NCBI GenBank assembly: GCA_025464445.1
Contig: JAODLY010000004.1
Span: forward strand, 1-64,000
Direction: 5' to 3'
Length of the DNA: 64,000 nt
Origin: Rhodoglobus sp.
GTDB taxonomy: Bacteria; Actinomycetota; Actinomycetes; Actinomycetales; Microbacteriaceae
Positions 25,924 to 35,458 of the stretch are shown in pieces. The first letter of the stretch is position 1. Every line of letters begins with the position of its first letter. A program made the translations under genes and the position numbers. The notes under the pieces were generated by a model. The model made no database searches, was not told where the DNA came from, and saw nothing but the letters and a program-made list of their open reading frames with translations.

Positions 25924-27801
25924 ATGAGCGGAATGCACGGCGGTGCCGGCGGGAGCCAAGTCGGCCAATACGGCAAGCAACGCTCCCGCATGAGCGGCGG
26001 GGATGCTGCGGCGCAGCGGGCGGAGAACGCCGGCGCGCCTAAGGTGCCAGACCTGCTTCGCCGCATCGGGGGGCTGTTCGCGCCGCACCGCGGCGCGCTG
26101 AGCGTCACGATAGTGCTGGTGCTCATCAGTGCGGGGTTGAGCGTGTTACCTCCCCTATTGACGAGGCAGCTCTTCGATGTCGGGCTGTTTCCGAAGACCG
26201 GTGGGCCCAACGTGCCCGTGCTGCTCGAACTGGTCACGGCGATGGTCTCGCTGCTCGTGGCATCCGCGGCTCTCGGTGTGTGGCAGACCTGGCTCACCGC
26301 GAATGTGGGCAACAAGGTGATGGGTGCGCTGCGCATCAGGCTGTTCGGGCATCTGCAGGCGATGGAACTCGCGTTCTTCACGCGGACGAAGACCGGCATC
26401 ATCCAGTCCAGGCTGCAGAACGATGTCGGCGGCGTAGCCGGCGTGCTGAGCAATACGATCTCGAGCGTCATCGGCAACACGGTGACGGTGATCGCAGCGC
26501 TCGTGAGCATGCTCATCCTCAGTTGGCAGCTGACAATCGTCGCGGTCATCCTGCTGCCGGTGCTCGTGATCGCCCAGCGCAGGGTGGGCCAGGTGCGCGC
26601 GCGGATCGCGACGAAGACCCAGGAGTCGCTGAGCGAGATGACGGCGATCACGCAGGAGGCGCTGAGCGTCTCGGGCATCCTGCTCGCGAAGAGCTTCAAC
26701 CGGCAGCACGCCGAGACGGCGCGCTACGAGGCGGAGAACCAGAACCAGGTCTCGCTGCAGGTGCGCCAGCAGATGAGCGGCCAGTGGTTCTTCGCGATGG
26801 TCAACATCTTCCTGTCGATAATCCCCGCGGTCATCTATGTTGTCGCCGCGTACCTCATCACGGGCGGCGTGAGCGTCACGGCAGGCACGATCGTGGCATT
26901 CACTACGGTGCAGGCACGGCTCATGTTCCCGCTGCTCGGCCTGCTGCGGGTGGCGCTCGACCTGCAAACATCTTCGGCGCTTTTCGCTCGCATCTTCGAG
27001 TATCTCGACCTCGTGCCGGCGATCTCCGATCGGCCGGACGCCCACCAGGTGCAGCCGGCGCGGCTGGGTGAGGTCGCGTTCGATGACGTGGTCTTCCGCT
27101 ATCCGGATGCGCCGAAGGATTCGCCCGCGACCCTCAAGGGCGTTTCGTTCACCATCGCCCCCGGGCAGTTCGCGGCGTTCGTCGGGCCCTCGGGGGCAGG
27201 CAAGACAACCGTGAGCTACCTGATCCCGCGGCTGCACGACGTGACGAGCGGCACGGTGTCGTTCGCCGGCGACGACGTGCGCTCGCTCGAGACCGATTCG
27301 CTCGTGGGCAATATCGGCATCGTCAGCCAGGAGACTTACCTGTTCCATGCGACGATCGCCGAGAACCTCAGGTACGCCAGGCCCGATGCGACCCAGGCCG
27401 AGCTCGAGGCGGCGGCCACCGCGGCGAATATCCACGACACGATCGCATCGTTCCCCGACGCGTACGACACTGTCGTTGGCGAGCGCGGCTACCGGCTATC
27501 CGGTGGCGAGAAGCAGCGGATTGCGATCGCCCGGGTGCTGCTCAAAGACCCAGCAGTGCTCATCCTCGACGAGGCGACGAGTGCGCTCGACGCCATTTCC
27601 GAGCGGGTAGTCCAGGCCGCGCTCGACACCGCGTCGCGCGGCAGGACGACGATCGCTGTCGCCCATCGGCTCTCCACGGTCATCGCCGCGGATGTGATTT
27701 TCGTCGTCGTGTCGGGGGAGATCGTCGAGCAGGGCACACACGACGAATTGCTCGCAGCCGGCGGCATGTATTCGTCGCTCTACGCCGAGCAATTGCGATG
27801 A
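25924..27801 (+). CDS. ABC exporter, fused membrane and ATPase domains
   Basis: This 625-residue protein has six membrane helices (about 60-345) and a C-terminal ATPase with Walker A GPSGAGKTT, signature LSGGEKQRIAIARVLL and Walker B AVLILDEATSALD. It has the half-transporter plan of MsbA/LmrA-type exporters and should act as a homodimer. The first 40 residues are polar and Gly-rich. A possible internal start at Met23 would shorten this tail. The substrate is not evident. It is divergent from the LuxR-type gene, with 132 nt between starts. Confidence 0.9.
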   Translation: MSGMHGGAGGSQVGQYGKQRSRMSGGDAAAQRAENAGAPKVPDLLRRIGGLFAPHRGALSVTIVLVLISAGLSVLPPLLTRQLFDVGLFPKTGGPNVPVLLELVTAMVSLLVASAALGVWQTWLTANVGNKVMGALRIRLFGHLQAMELAFFTRTKTGIIQSRLQNDVGGVAGVLSNTISSVIGNTVTVIAALVSMLILSWQLTIVAVILLPVLVIAQRRVGQVRARIATKTQESLSEMTAITQEALSVSGILLAKSFNRQHAETARYEAENQNQVSLQVRQQMSGQWFFAMVNIFLSIIPAVIYVVAAYLITGGVSVTAGTIVAFTTVQARLMFPLLGLLRVALDLQTSSALFARIFEYLDLVPAISDRPDAHQVQPARLGEVAFDDVVFRYPDAPKDSPATLKGVSFTIAPGQFAAFVGPSGAGKTTVSYLIPRLHDVTSGTVSFAGDDVRSLETDSLVGNIGIVSQETYLFHATIAENLRYARPDATQAELEAAATAANIHDTIASFPDAYDTVVGERGYRLSGGEKQRIAIARVLLKDPAVLILDEATSALDAISERVVQAALDTASRGRTTIAVAHRLSTVIAADVIFVVVSGEIVEQGTHDELLAAGGMYSSLYAEQLR

Positions 27802-27900
27802 CACGTTCCTCGTAATTGCTGGTGTCGCCGGTGGTGCCGCAGTGACTAAAGTGAAGCAAACACACGGCAGCGATCGCCGTGCCTGCGATCGAGGAGCCCT

Positions 27901-30114
27901 GTGTCCACCGTCGGCCCGACCCCGTCGCCCGCAGAGGGCGCGATCGCGCTGCCCAGCGCTACGGAGAAGGCCGGGTTGAGCATCCGCTCGATCCTGCTCA
28001 TCATGCTGCTGCTGGTCAGCATCTCGTCGAGTGTCGTTGTCGGGGTCATCGGGTTCGTCAACGGCCGTGACTCCCTGCGCAGCGCCGCATTCGATCGGCT
28101 CATCGAGGTACGCGACTCGCGCACTGTCGAAATGCAGAGCCTGTTCACCTCGATCGAGAACACCCTGCTGCTGAACGCGCGCGGCGAGAGCGTGCAGGGC
28201 GCCGTCCAGGCGTTCTCCGCCGGCTTTGCCGACCTCGAGTCGTCGACGCTCACGACTGCGCAGCGCGCCCAGCTCGAGTCGTACTATACGGATACCTTCG
28301 GGCCCAGGCTTGCCGCGGCGGGCGCAGCCTCCGTCGACGCGTCGACGTTCGTGCCGACAGACCCCGCCGAGAGTTATCTGAAGCTGCATTACACCGTGCA
28401 GTTCGACAAGCCGAGCGACGCGATCGCGAATGACGACGCAGGCGACGGCAGCGCATGGTCGGCCGCGAATGCCCGCTACAACGACTATTTCCGCAGGATG
28501 ACGCAGCTCTTCGCCTACGAAGACGTGCTGCTCATCGACGCGAACGGCAACATCGTGTACTCGGCCTACAAGGGCGTCGACCTCGGCAGCAATCTCGACA
28601 GTGGACCGCTCAAGCGCACAAACCTGGCGACCGCCTACGCGAGCGCACTCGCCGGCAACGTTGCCGACACCGTCGTGATCACCGACTTCGCGCCGTACCC
28701 TCCGGCCCTCGGCGTGCCGGCGGGCTGGGCAGTCACCCCTGTCGCTGTGGATGGCACGATAATCGGCGCGCTCGCCGTCGGCATGCCGATCTCGCGCATC
28801 AACGAGGTGATGACCGGCGGCGGCGACTGGGTTTCCAGCGGGCTGGGCAAGACCGGCGAGACCTACATCGTGGGTGCTGCCGATAATCTCATGCGCTCGC
28901 CGTCCCGCGGCCTGATCGAGCATCCCGACAAATATGTCGCAGAGTCGATCGCGGGAGGCTCGCCGCCTGATCTCGCAAACCAGGCACTCGCCGACAAGGA
29001 GACGTTGCTGCTGCAACCGGTGAGAACCGATGCGGTTAGCGGCGCCCAGGAGGGCCGCAGCGGCACCACGATCATCCCGAACGGGTATCTCGGCCGGGAG
29101 ACGATCAGCGCATTCGCCCCCCTGCCCATCAATGGCCTGGACTGGGTGATCGTCGCGGAGATCGACAGTTCTGAGGCTTTCGCACCCGTTGACGACTTCA
29201 CCCGAAACCTCGTGCTGTCGTCGGCGGTCATCGTGCTCGTGGTGTCGCTGTTCTCCCTCATGATCGCGGGCGTCATCGTGCGCCCGCTGCGCAGACTTCG
29301 GGATGCCGCCCGCCGCATCGCCGCGGGAGAGGTCGGCGTGCAGGTCGACGCGGGATCGAGCGACGAACTCGCCGACGTGGGTGCCGCGTTCAACGACATG
29401 AGCCGCAGCCTTCAGGTGAAAGCCACGCTGCTCGAGGAGCAGCAGGCCGAGAACGAGCGCCTGCTGCTCTCCCTCATGCCGGAGCCGCTCATCAAGCAAT
29501 ACAAGGAGGGCGCGCAGACAATCGCGTACGACCATCAGGAAGTCACTGTCATGTTCGGCGACATCGTCGGCTTCGAGACGTTCAGCAGCGGGCTGAAGTC
29601 GGAAGATTCCCTGGAGAAGCTCAACGAGATCCTGCGCAGCTTCGACGATGCGGCTGACCACTACGGCATCGAACGGGTGCGCACCACCCGGGCCGGGTAC
29701 CTCGCGAGCTGCGGGCTGACGATCCCGCGGGTCGACAATGCACGGCGCATGGTCGATTTCTCGATGGAACTGCAGCGCATCCTCGAGCGGTTCGGCGGCA
29801 AGCACGGGGTCGACCTCAACCTGCGTGCGGGGCTCGACACGGGAACCGTCACGAGCGGCCTCGTCGGTCAGACCCACATCGCCTACGACCTGTGGGGGGA
29901 TGCCGTGAATCTCGCCTTCCAGATCCAGGGCAACAACCACGAGGCTGGCATCTTCCTCACCCAGAGTGTTGTCGACAGGATGCCGGACACCGTGCACGTG
30001 CGCGACTGGGGCTTCGTGAATACCGCGACCGGTCCGCAGCGGGTGTGGCGCATCGACCCCGATGACGTGAACGCACCACCGGTCTTCTCTCCCCCTTCGT
30101 TCGCCGATGACTGA
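27901..30114 (+). CDS. Cache-HAMP-class III cyclase homology protein lacking key catalytic residues
   Basis: This 737-residue receptor-like protein has a membrane helix (about 27-54) and an extracytoplasmic Cache-type sensor (about 55-430, with DVLLIDANGNIVYSAYKGVDLG and GLGKTGETYIVG). A second helix (about 437-460), a HAMP domain and a class III nucleotide cyclase domain (about 545-690) follow. The first metal-binding Asp is kept (FGDIVGF, Asp554). The second, normally GD in TIGDAYM, is replaced (TTRAGYL, Ala598). The transition-state Arg of NxxxR is Gln674 (NLAFQ). It may therefore be inactive or need a partner. The start is a GTG, and the stop overlaps the channel gene by 8 nt. Confidence 0.88.
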   Translation: MSTVGPTPSPAEGAIALPSATEKAGLSIRSILLIMLLLVSISSSVVVGVIGFVNGRDSLRSAAFDRLIEVRDSRTVEMQSLFTSIENTLLLNARGESVQGAVQAFSAGFADLESSTLTTAQRAQLESYYTDTFGPRLAAAGAASVDASTFVPTDPAESYLKLHYTVQFDKPSDAIANDDAGDGSAWSAANARYNDYFRRMTQLFAYEDVLLIDANGNIVYSAYKGVDLGSNLDSGPLKRTNLATAYASALAGNVADTVVITDFAPYPPALGVPAGWAVTPVAVDGTIIGALAVGMPISRINEVMTGGGDWVSSGLGKTGETYIVGAADNLMRSPSRGLIEHPDKYVAESIAGGSPPDLANQALADKETLLLQPVRTDAVSGAQEGRSGTTIIPNGYLGRETISAFAPLPINGLDWVIVAEIDSSEAFAPVDDFTRNLVLSSAVIVLVVSLFSLMIAGVIVRPLRRLRDAARRIAAGEVGVQVDAGSSDELADVGAAFNDMSRSLQVKATLLEEQQAENERLLLSLMPEPLIKQYKEGAQTIAYDHQEVTVMFGDIVGFETFSSGLKSEDSLEKLNEILRSFDDAADHYGIERVRTTRAGYLASCGLTIPRVDNARRMVDFSMELQRILERFGGKHGVDLNLRAGLDTGTVTSGLVGQTHIAYDLWGDAVNLAFQIQGNNHEAGIFLTQSVVDRMPDTVHVRDWGFVNTATGPQRVWRIDPDDVNAPPVFSPPSFADD

Positions 30115-31540
30115 CATCTGGCTGCAGCCCTGGTTCTGGCCGGCCGTGGGGGTGGTGATCGGGCTGCCGATCGTGCTGCTCGTGCTCACCGAGCTGCAGT
30201 CGACGCTCGAACGCCGGGGCAGCCGGTCGGCCCGCATCGTGCTGCTGCTGCGCAACTATGTGGCGCCCGTCGGCGCGCTGCTGCTTCTGCTGAGCCAGTC
30301 CCGCTACGCGAACATCGACCTGACCTGGACCCAGGTCACTGCGACGGTGTTCGGTTTCCTGCTGATCCTCGTGCTGTTGAACGGACTGAACTTCGCGCTG
30401 TTCGTGACGGCGAAGGAGGGAACCTGGCGCAGCCGCATCCCTTCGATCTTCGTCGACATGGTGCGCATCATCCTGATCCTGGTGAGTGTCGCCGTGCTGT
30501 TCTCGGTGGTGTGGAGCACCGATGTCGCGGGACTCTTCACGGCTCTGGGGGTCGGCTCGATAGTCATCGGCCTCTCGTTGCAGAATGCCGTCGGTTCCGT
30601 CGTCTCCGGGCTGCTGCTGCTGTTCGAGCAGCCGTTCCAACTGGGCGACTGGCTCGAGGTCAACGGAACGAAGGGCCGCATAGTCCAGGTGAACTGGCGC
30701 GCGGTGCACCTCAAGACGTCGCGAGGGGTGCAGATCATCCCGAACGCGTCACTCGCCGGCGGCTCGTTTCTCAACCTCAGCCGCAAGGGGTCGCCGTTCG
30801 AGCTCGACATCTATGTGAAGTTCTCCACGGATGACCCGCCGCAGAAGGTCATCGACGTTTGCATGGCCGTGGCCGCAGACCTTCCCGCAGCCGTGCCCGG
30901 CGAACCGGCCACCATCACTCCGGGTCGCAAGGCCGTCTTCGAGGTCGAGATTCCGATAAACAGTCCCGCGGACAACTCGACATCGATTGGCCTGTTCTAC
31001 AAGCGCCTCTGGTATGCGGCGAGGCGTGCCGACCTGCACCTCGACCGCGACCTGACCGACAACTACAACACGCCCGAGAACACCCTCGATGCGGTGCGCA
31101 GGGTCGCTCCCGCCCTGTACCTGACCCAGGAGGATGTCGAGGTCGTGGCTCCACAGGCCCGCCTGGAGCGTTACGGCGAGGGAGAAGTCGTGCAGCATCC
31201 CCTCGTCGTGCCCGATGGCATGAGGTACATCATCAGCGGCACGGCCTCGATCGCCACCCCCATCGAGGCCGGTGCGGAGGTCAGGTTCTCGAGCCTGCAC
31301 CGCCACGACGTGCTCGGTCTAACCGCCCTCACCCGTCAGGGGGTTTCATCGCGCGTCACCGCGACCAGCGACCTCGCAGTGCTCTTCGTGCCGACTGCCG
31401 TGCTCGACGGTCTTGTCAAGACGCGCCCGAGGCTCGCTCGGGACATCGGCCAGGAACTCGACAATCGCCGCACCCTCGCGTACAAGGCGCTAGTCGCTGC
31501 CGGCGTGGATGTGCCCGCCGGGTCGCGCATCATCGCCTGA
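30107..31540 (+). CDS. MscS-type mechanosensitive channel with C-terminal CNB-like domain
   Basis: This 477-residue protein has four to five membrane helices. The last is the MscS pore helix (AGLFTALGVGSIVIGLSLQNAVGSVVSG, about 141-168), followed by the MscS beta domain (FQLGDWLEVNGTKGRIVQVNWRAV and so on). Residues about 345-460 look like a cyclic-nucleotide-binding fold. The phosphate-binding cassette reads LGLTALTRQGVSSRVTA, with Leu where a conserved Glu is expected. This is the bCNG (MscS plus CNB) arrangement. It is translated from an ATG inside the cyclase-like gene, so the two proteins are coupled. Confidence 0.87.
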   Translation: MTDIWLQPWFWPAVGVVIGLPIVLLVLTELQSTLERRGSRSARIVLLLRNYVAPVGALLLLLSQSRYANIDLTWTQVTATVFGFLLILVLLNGLNFALFVTAKEGTWRSRIPSIFVDMVRIILILVSVAVLFSVVWSTDVAGLFTALGVGSIVIGLSLQNAVGSVVSGLLLLFEQPFQLGDWLEVNGTKGRIVQVNWRAVHLKTSRGVQIIPNASLAGGSFLNLSRKGSPFELDIYVKFSTDDPPQKVIDVCMAVAADLPAAVPGEPATITPGRKAVFEVEIPINSPADNSTSIGLFYKRLWYAARRADLHLDRDLTDNYNTPENTLDAVRRVAPALYLTQEDVEVVAPQARLERYGEGEVVQHPLVVPDGMRYIISGTASIATPIEAGAEVRFSSLHRHDVLGLTALTRQGVSSRVTATSDLAVLFVPTAVLDGLVKTRPRLARDIGQELDNRRTLAYKALVAAGVDVPAGSRIIA

Positions 31541-31580
31541 CATCGGTAACACCCCCGACCGCACCGGTAGCCTTGGACCT

Positions 31581-32945
31581 GTGAAGTACGCGAACTCGGT
31601 CATCGACCTCGTCGGCAATACGCCCCTGGTGCGCCTCAACAAGGTGGCCGAGGGGATTGCGGCGACGGTGCTCGTGAAGGTGGAGTACCTCAACCCCGGC
31701 GGCTCATCCAAGGATCGCATCGCGACCCGCATCATCGACGACGCCGAGGCGAAGGGATTGCTGAAGCCCGGCGGCACGATCGTCGAGCCGACGAGCGGCA
31801 ATACGGGAATCGGGCTCGCCCTCGTGGCGCAGCAGCGCGGCTACCGTTGCGTGTTCGTGCTGCCCGACAAGGTCGGCGAAGACAAGCGCAGCGTGCTCAC
31901 GGCATACGGTGCCGAGATCGTCGTAACGCCGACGGCCGTCGCCCCGGACAACCCCGACTCGTACTACAGCGTCTCCGACCGGCTCGCCCGGGAGATTCCC
32001 GGCGCGTTCAAGCCCAACCAGTACTCCAACCCGAACGGCCCGCTCGCGCACTACGAGACCACAGGCCCGGAGATCTGGCGCGACACCGACGGCAAAGTCA
32101 CCCATTTCGTCGCGGGTGTGGGAACGGGCGGCACCATCAGTGGCGTGGGCAAGTACCTCAAAGAAGTTTCGAGCGGCGCCGTGCGGGTCATCGGTGCCGA
32201 CCCAGAGGGGTCCGTCTATTCCGGAGGCACCGGGCGCCCATACCTCGTCGAGGGTGTCGGCGAAGACTTCTGGCCGACGGCATACGATCCGAGCGTCGTC
32301 GACGAGATCATCGCGTCATCCGATGCGGAGTCGTTCGCCATGACCCGGCGGCTGGCACGCGAGGAAGGGCTGCTCGTGGGCGGCTCGAGCGGGCTCGCCG
32401 TGGCATCCGGGCTCAAAGCCGCACGGGACCTCGGCAAAGACGACGTCATGGTGATCCTGCTTCCCGACGGCGGCCGCGGCTACCTCGGCAAGATCTTCAA
32501 TGAGAAGTGGATGCGGTCGTACGGCTTCGGGGAAGACGCCGACGAGCGCACCGTCGGCGATGTGCTCAGCGCCAAGACCGGGCAGTTGCCCGACCTCGTG
32601 CACGTGCATCCCACCGACACGGTGCGCGACGCGATCGCCATCATGACCGAGTTCGAGGTGTCGCAGATGCCCGTGCTCACGGCCGAGCCCCCCGTCGTGA
32701 TGGGTGAGGTCATCGGGTCGATCGACGAACGGTCGCTGCTCGAGGCCGTCTTCAGCGGTGGTGCGAAGATGACAGACGCGATCAAGGAATTCGTCGGCCC
32801 ACCGCTCGGTTTGATCGGTGTGCACGAACCGGTGACCACGGCGAAGGCCGCGCTCGCAACAACCGATGCGCTGCTCGTGACCAACGACGGCAAGCCGGCG
32901 GCTGTGCTCACCCGCCACGACCTGCTCACGTTCCTCAGCGCCTGA
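31581..32945 (+). CDS. cbs: Cystathionine beta-synthase
   Basis: This PLP enzyme of 454 residues has the substrate-loop motif VGNTPLVRLN at the start, the PLP lysine in NPGGSSKDR, and TSGNTGIGLALV. Two C-terminal CBS domains (about 340-450) may sense an adenosyl ligand. It condenses serine with homocysteine to give cystathionine. The GTG at 31581 fits the family start; the ORF track starts 24 codons too early. The next gene, 19 nt on, encodes the partner enzyme of the pathway. Confidence 0.92.
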   Translation: MKYANSVIDLVGNTPLVRLNKVAEGIAATVLVKVEYLNPGGSSKDRIATRIIDDAEAKGLLKPGGTIVEPTSGNTGIGLALVAQQRGYRCVFVLPDKVGEDKRSVLTAYGAEIVVTPTAVAPDNPDSYYSVSDRLAREIPGAFKPNQYSNPNGPLAHYETTGPEIWRDTDGKVTHFVAGVGTGGTISGVGKYLKEVSSGAVRVIGADPEGSVYSGGTGRPYLVEGVGEDFWPTAYDPSVVDEIIASSDAESFAMTRRLAREEGLLVGGSSGLAVASGLKAARDLGKDDVMVILLPDGGRGYLGKIFNEKWMRSYGFGEDADERTVGDVLSAKTGQLPDLVHVHPTDTVRDAIAIMTEFEVSQMPVLTAEPPVVMGEVIGSIDERSLLEAVFSGGAKMTDAIKEFVGPPLGLIGVHEPVTTAKAALATTDALLVTNDGKPAAVLTRHDLLTFLSA

Positions 32946-32964
32946 CCTGGCGCGCTCTACAGAA

Positions 32965-34143
32965 ATGACCCAAGTGCCCGATTCCGTTGCTGCCAAGCAC
33001 TACGCATTCCCCACCCGCGCGATCAGGGCCGGCCAGGAGTTCGACCCGACGACGGGGGCGGTAGTTCCTCCCGTCTACTTCACGTCGACGTTCGTGCAAG
33101 ACGGCATCGGCGGATTCCGCGGCGGCTACGAATACGCGCGCGGCGGCAACCCCACCCGCACGTCGCTCGAGCAACTGCTGGCCTCGCTCGAGGGCGGAGC
33201 GAAGGCGTTCAGCTTCGCCTCCGGTCTCGCCGCAGAAGACACGCTGCTTCGTGCGGTGCTCAAGCCCGGCGACCACATAGTCATGGGCAATGACGTGTAC
33301 GGCGGCACCCACCGGCTGGTCAGCCGGGTGTTCGTGCCGTGGGGGGTGTCCATCTCCACAGTGGACATGAGCGACCTGGATGCTGTACGCAAGACAATCC
33401 GGCCGGATGCCACGCGCATCCTGTGGATCGAGACCCCGAGCAACCCGCTCATGAAGATCAGCGACATCGCGGCGCTCGCCGAGATCGGCCACGCCACCGG
33501 CGCTCTCGTCGTCGTCGACAACACGTTCGCGTCGCCGTACCTGCAGCGCCCGCTCTCGCTCGGCGCCGACGTCGTCGTACATTCGACGACAAAGTACCTG
33601 GGCGGGCACTCAGACGTGCTGGGCGGTGCAGTGATCGTGAACGACGCAGAGCTGGCCGAGAAGGTCGGCTTCCTGCAGTTCGGGGTGGGCGCGGTGTCCG
33701 GTCCGATGGACGCGTGGCTCACCGTGCGCGGCATCAAGACGCTGGCCGTGAGGCTCGATCGCCACTCCGCGAATGCCCAGGCCATCGCCGAGCGACTTGT
33801 CGGGCATCCCCGGCTGGATGCCGTGTATTACCCCGGCCTGCCCGGTCACCCCGGGCACGAGCTTGCGGCGAAGCAGATGAAGGCATTCGGCGGCATGATC
33901 TCCGTCGCGGTCAAGGGCGGTGCGGCCCCGGCGAAGAAGTTCGCGGAGTCGACAGTGCTCTTCCAGCTCGCCGAATCACTCGGCGGGGTCGAGTCGCTCA
34001 TCGGTTATCCGGCGGAGATGACCCACGCCTCGGTCAAGGGCACCGCGCTGGAGGTTCCCGACAACGTGGTGCGGCTCTCCGTCGGCATCGAAGACGTCGA
34101 CGATCTCACCGACGATGTGCTCGGGGCCCTCGACAGGCTCTGA
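32965..34143 (+). CDS. Cystathionine gamma-synthase/gamma-lyase family enzyme
   Basis: This 392-residue PLP enzyme is of the Cys/Met metabolism family. The PLP lysine lies in HSTTKYLGGHSD, and the N-terminal TRAIRAGQEFDPTTGAVVPPVYFTSTF is typical. Sequence alone does not separate synthase (metB) from lyase; the position directly after cbs favours the reverse transsulfuration direction, cystathionine to cysteine. It is probably co-transcribed with cbs. The ribosome site is weak. Confidence 0.9.
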   Translation: MTQVPDSVAAKHYAFPTRAIRAGQEFDPTTGAVVPPVYFTSTFVQDGIGGFRGGYEYARGGNPTRTSLEQLLASLEGGAKAFSFASGLAAEDTLLRAVLKPGDHIVMGNDVYGGTHRLVSRVFVPWGVSISTVDMSDLDAVRKTIRPDATRILWIETPSNPLMKISDIAALAEIGHATGALVVVDNTFASPYLQRPLSLGADVVVHSTTKYLGGHSDVLGGAVIVNDAELAEKVGFLQFGVGAVSGPMDAWLTVRGIKTLAVRLDRHSANAQAIAERLVGHPRLDAVYYPGLPGHPGHELAAKQMKAFGGMISVAVKGGAAPAKKFAESTVLFQLAESLGGVESLIGYPAEMTHASVKGTALEVPDNVVRLSVGIEDVDDLTDDVLGALDRL

Positions 34144-34213
34144 TGAAGGAACTTTCACCGATTTCATAGTCTTTGCAGGGCTGGCGTTCGGCCGCCTGAC
34201 TGATAGTCGAAAC

Positions 34214-35458
34214 ATGAGATCTTCCGGCGCGCTCCGCCTCGATGTGGTCGTGCCGGTGCACAACGAGCAGGGCTCGCTCGAGACGAGCATCCTCGTGTTG
34301 CATCAGACGCTCGGCGAGCTTTTCGAGGAGAGCTGGCGCATAACGATCGCCGACAATGGCAGCACGGATGCCACGGCGCAGGTCGCGGCATCCCTCGCGG
34401 CCCGGCTGCCGCATGTACACGTGCTGCACCTCGAGGAGACGGGGCGCGGCCGCGCCCTCAAGCGGGCATGGCTCGAGTCTGAGGCCGACGTCGTCGCCTA
34501 CGTGGACGTGGACCTCTCCACCGACCTGAGGGCACTGCCGCCACTTGTCGCCCCCCTGTTCTCCGGTCACTCCGACGTCGCCATCGGCACGCGGCTGAAC
34601 GGCTCGTCACGGGTGGTGCGCGGTATCAGGCGCGAACTCGTCTCGCGCGGCTACAACCTCATCCTGCACGGCACGATGGGCGTGCGCTTCAGCGATGCCC
34701 AGTGCGGCTTCAAGGCGATGCGGCGGGATGTCGCACAACGCCTGCTCCCGCTCGTGGAAGACACCGGGTGGTTCTTCGACACCGAACTGCTGATCATCGC
34801 CGAGCGGTCGGGCATGCGCATCCACGAGGTGCCGGTGGACTGGATCGACGACGAGCACTCGAGCGTCGACATCGTCGCGACGGCGCTGGACGACCTGAGG
34901 GGAGTTGTGCGGGTCGGCCGCTCGATAGTCTCCGGGCGCATCCCGGTCGAGCAGATCTACGCCGAGCTCGGCCGCCGGCCGTTCGAGCAGCGCCGCAAGC
35001 CCAGCTTCTTCGGGCAGGTGGTGCGCTTCGGGGTTGTCGGCGGGCTGTCGACGATCGCGTTCGCGCTGCTATACCTGCTGCTGCAGCAGTTCATGAACGA
35101 GCAGCTCGCGAACTTCATCGCCCTGCTCGTGACCGCGGTCGCCAACACCGGGGCCAACCGGCGCTTCACTTTCGGCGTGCGCGGTCCGCGGGGAGCGGTG
35201 CGCCACCAGTTCCAGGGGCTCGTCGTCTTCGCGATGGCGTGGGGCATCACGAGCGGTTCGCTCGCGGCCCTGCACGCGTGGCATTCCAATCCGAGTGCAA
35301 ACCTCGAGCTGCTCGTGCTGACCCTCGCGAACCTGTTCGCCACCGCGCTGCGTTTCGTGCTGCTGCGGCTGTGGGTGTTCCGGGGCCAGCGAACGGCTCC
35401 CGGGGCGGACACATCACCGCTGCCCGCGACATCCCGCGACCGGGTTATCAGCGCGTGA
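34214..35458 (+). CDS. GT2 glycosyltransferase fused to a GtrA-like membrane domain
   Basis: This 414-residue protein has an N-terminal dolichol-phosphate-mannose-synthase-type GT2 domain (VVVPVHNEQGSLE; DVDLSTD with the DxD metal site at 98-100). A GtrA-like domain of four helices (about 265-385) follows. It likely makes a polyprenyl-phosphate sugar and helps move it across the membrane. The next gene, a GT39-like transferase, starts with a 4-nt overlap and is the natural user of that lipid-linked sugar. The ATG at 34214 replaces an upstream ORF-track start that gives no homologous sequence. Confidence 0.88.
   Translation: MRSSGALRLDVVVPVHNEQGSLETSILVLHQTLGELFEESWRITIADNGSTDATAQVAASLAARLPHVHVLHLEETGRGRALKRAWLESEADVVAYVDVDLSTDLRALPPLVAPLFSGHSDVAIGTRLNGSSRVVRGIRRELVSRGYNLILHGTMGVRFSDAQCGFKAMRRDVAQRLLPLVEDTGWFFDTELLIIAERSGMRIHEVPVDWIDDEHSSVDIVATALDDLRGVVRVGRSIVSGRIPVEQIYAELGRRPFEQRRKPSFFGQVVRFGVVGGLSTIAFALLYLLLQQFMNEQLANFIALLVTAVANTGANRRFTFGVRGPRGAVRHQFQGLVVFAMAWGITSGSLAALHAWHSNPSANLELLVLTLANLFATALRFVLLRLWVFRGQRTAPGADTSPLPATSRDRVISA

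Noticed and set aside
27496-30255. A 919-residue ORF on the minus strand
   Set aside because: It is the antisense shadow of the ABC exporter end and the cyclase gene, is Arg/His-rich with no family pattern, and overlaps two well-supported genes.
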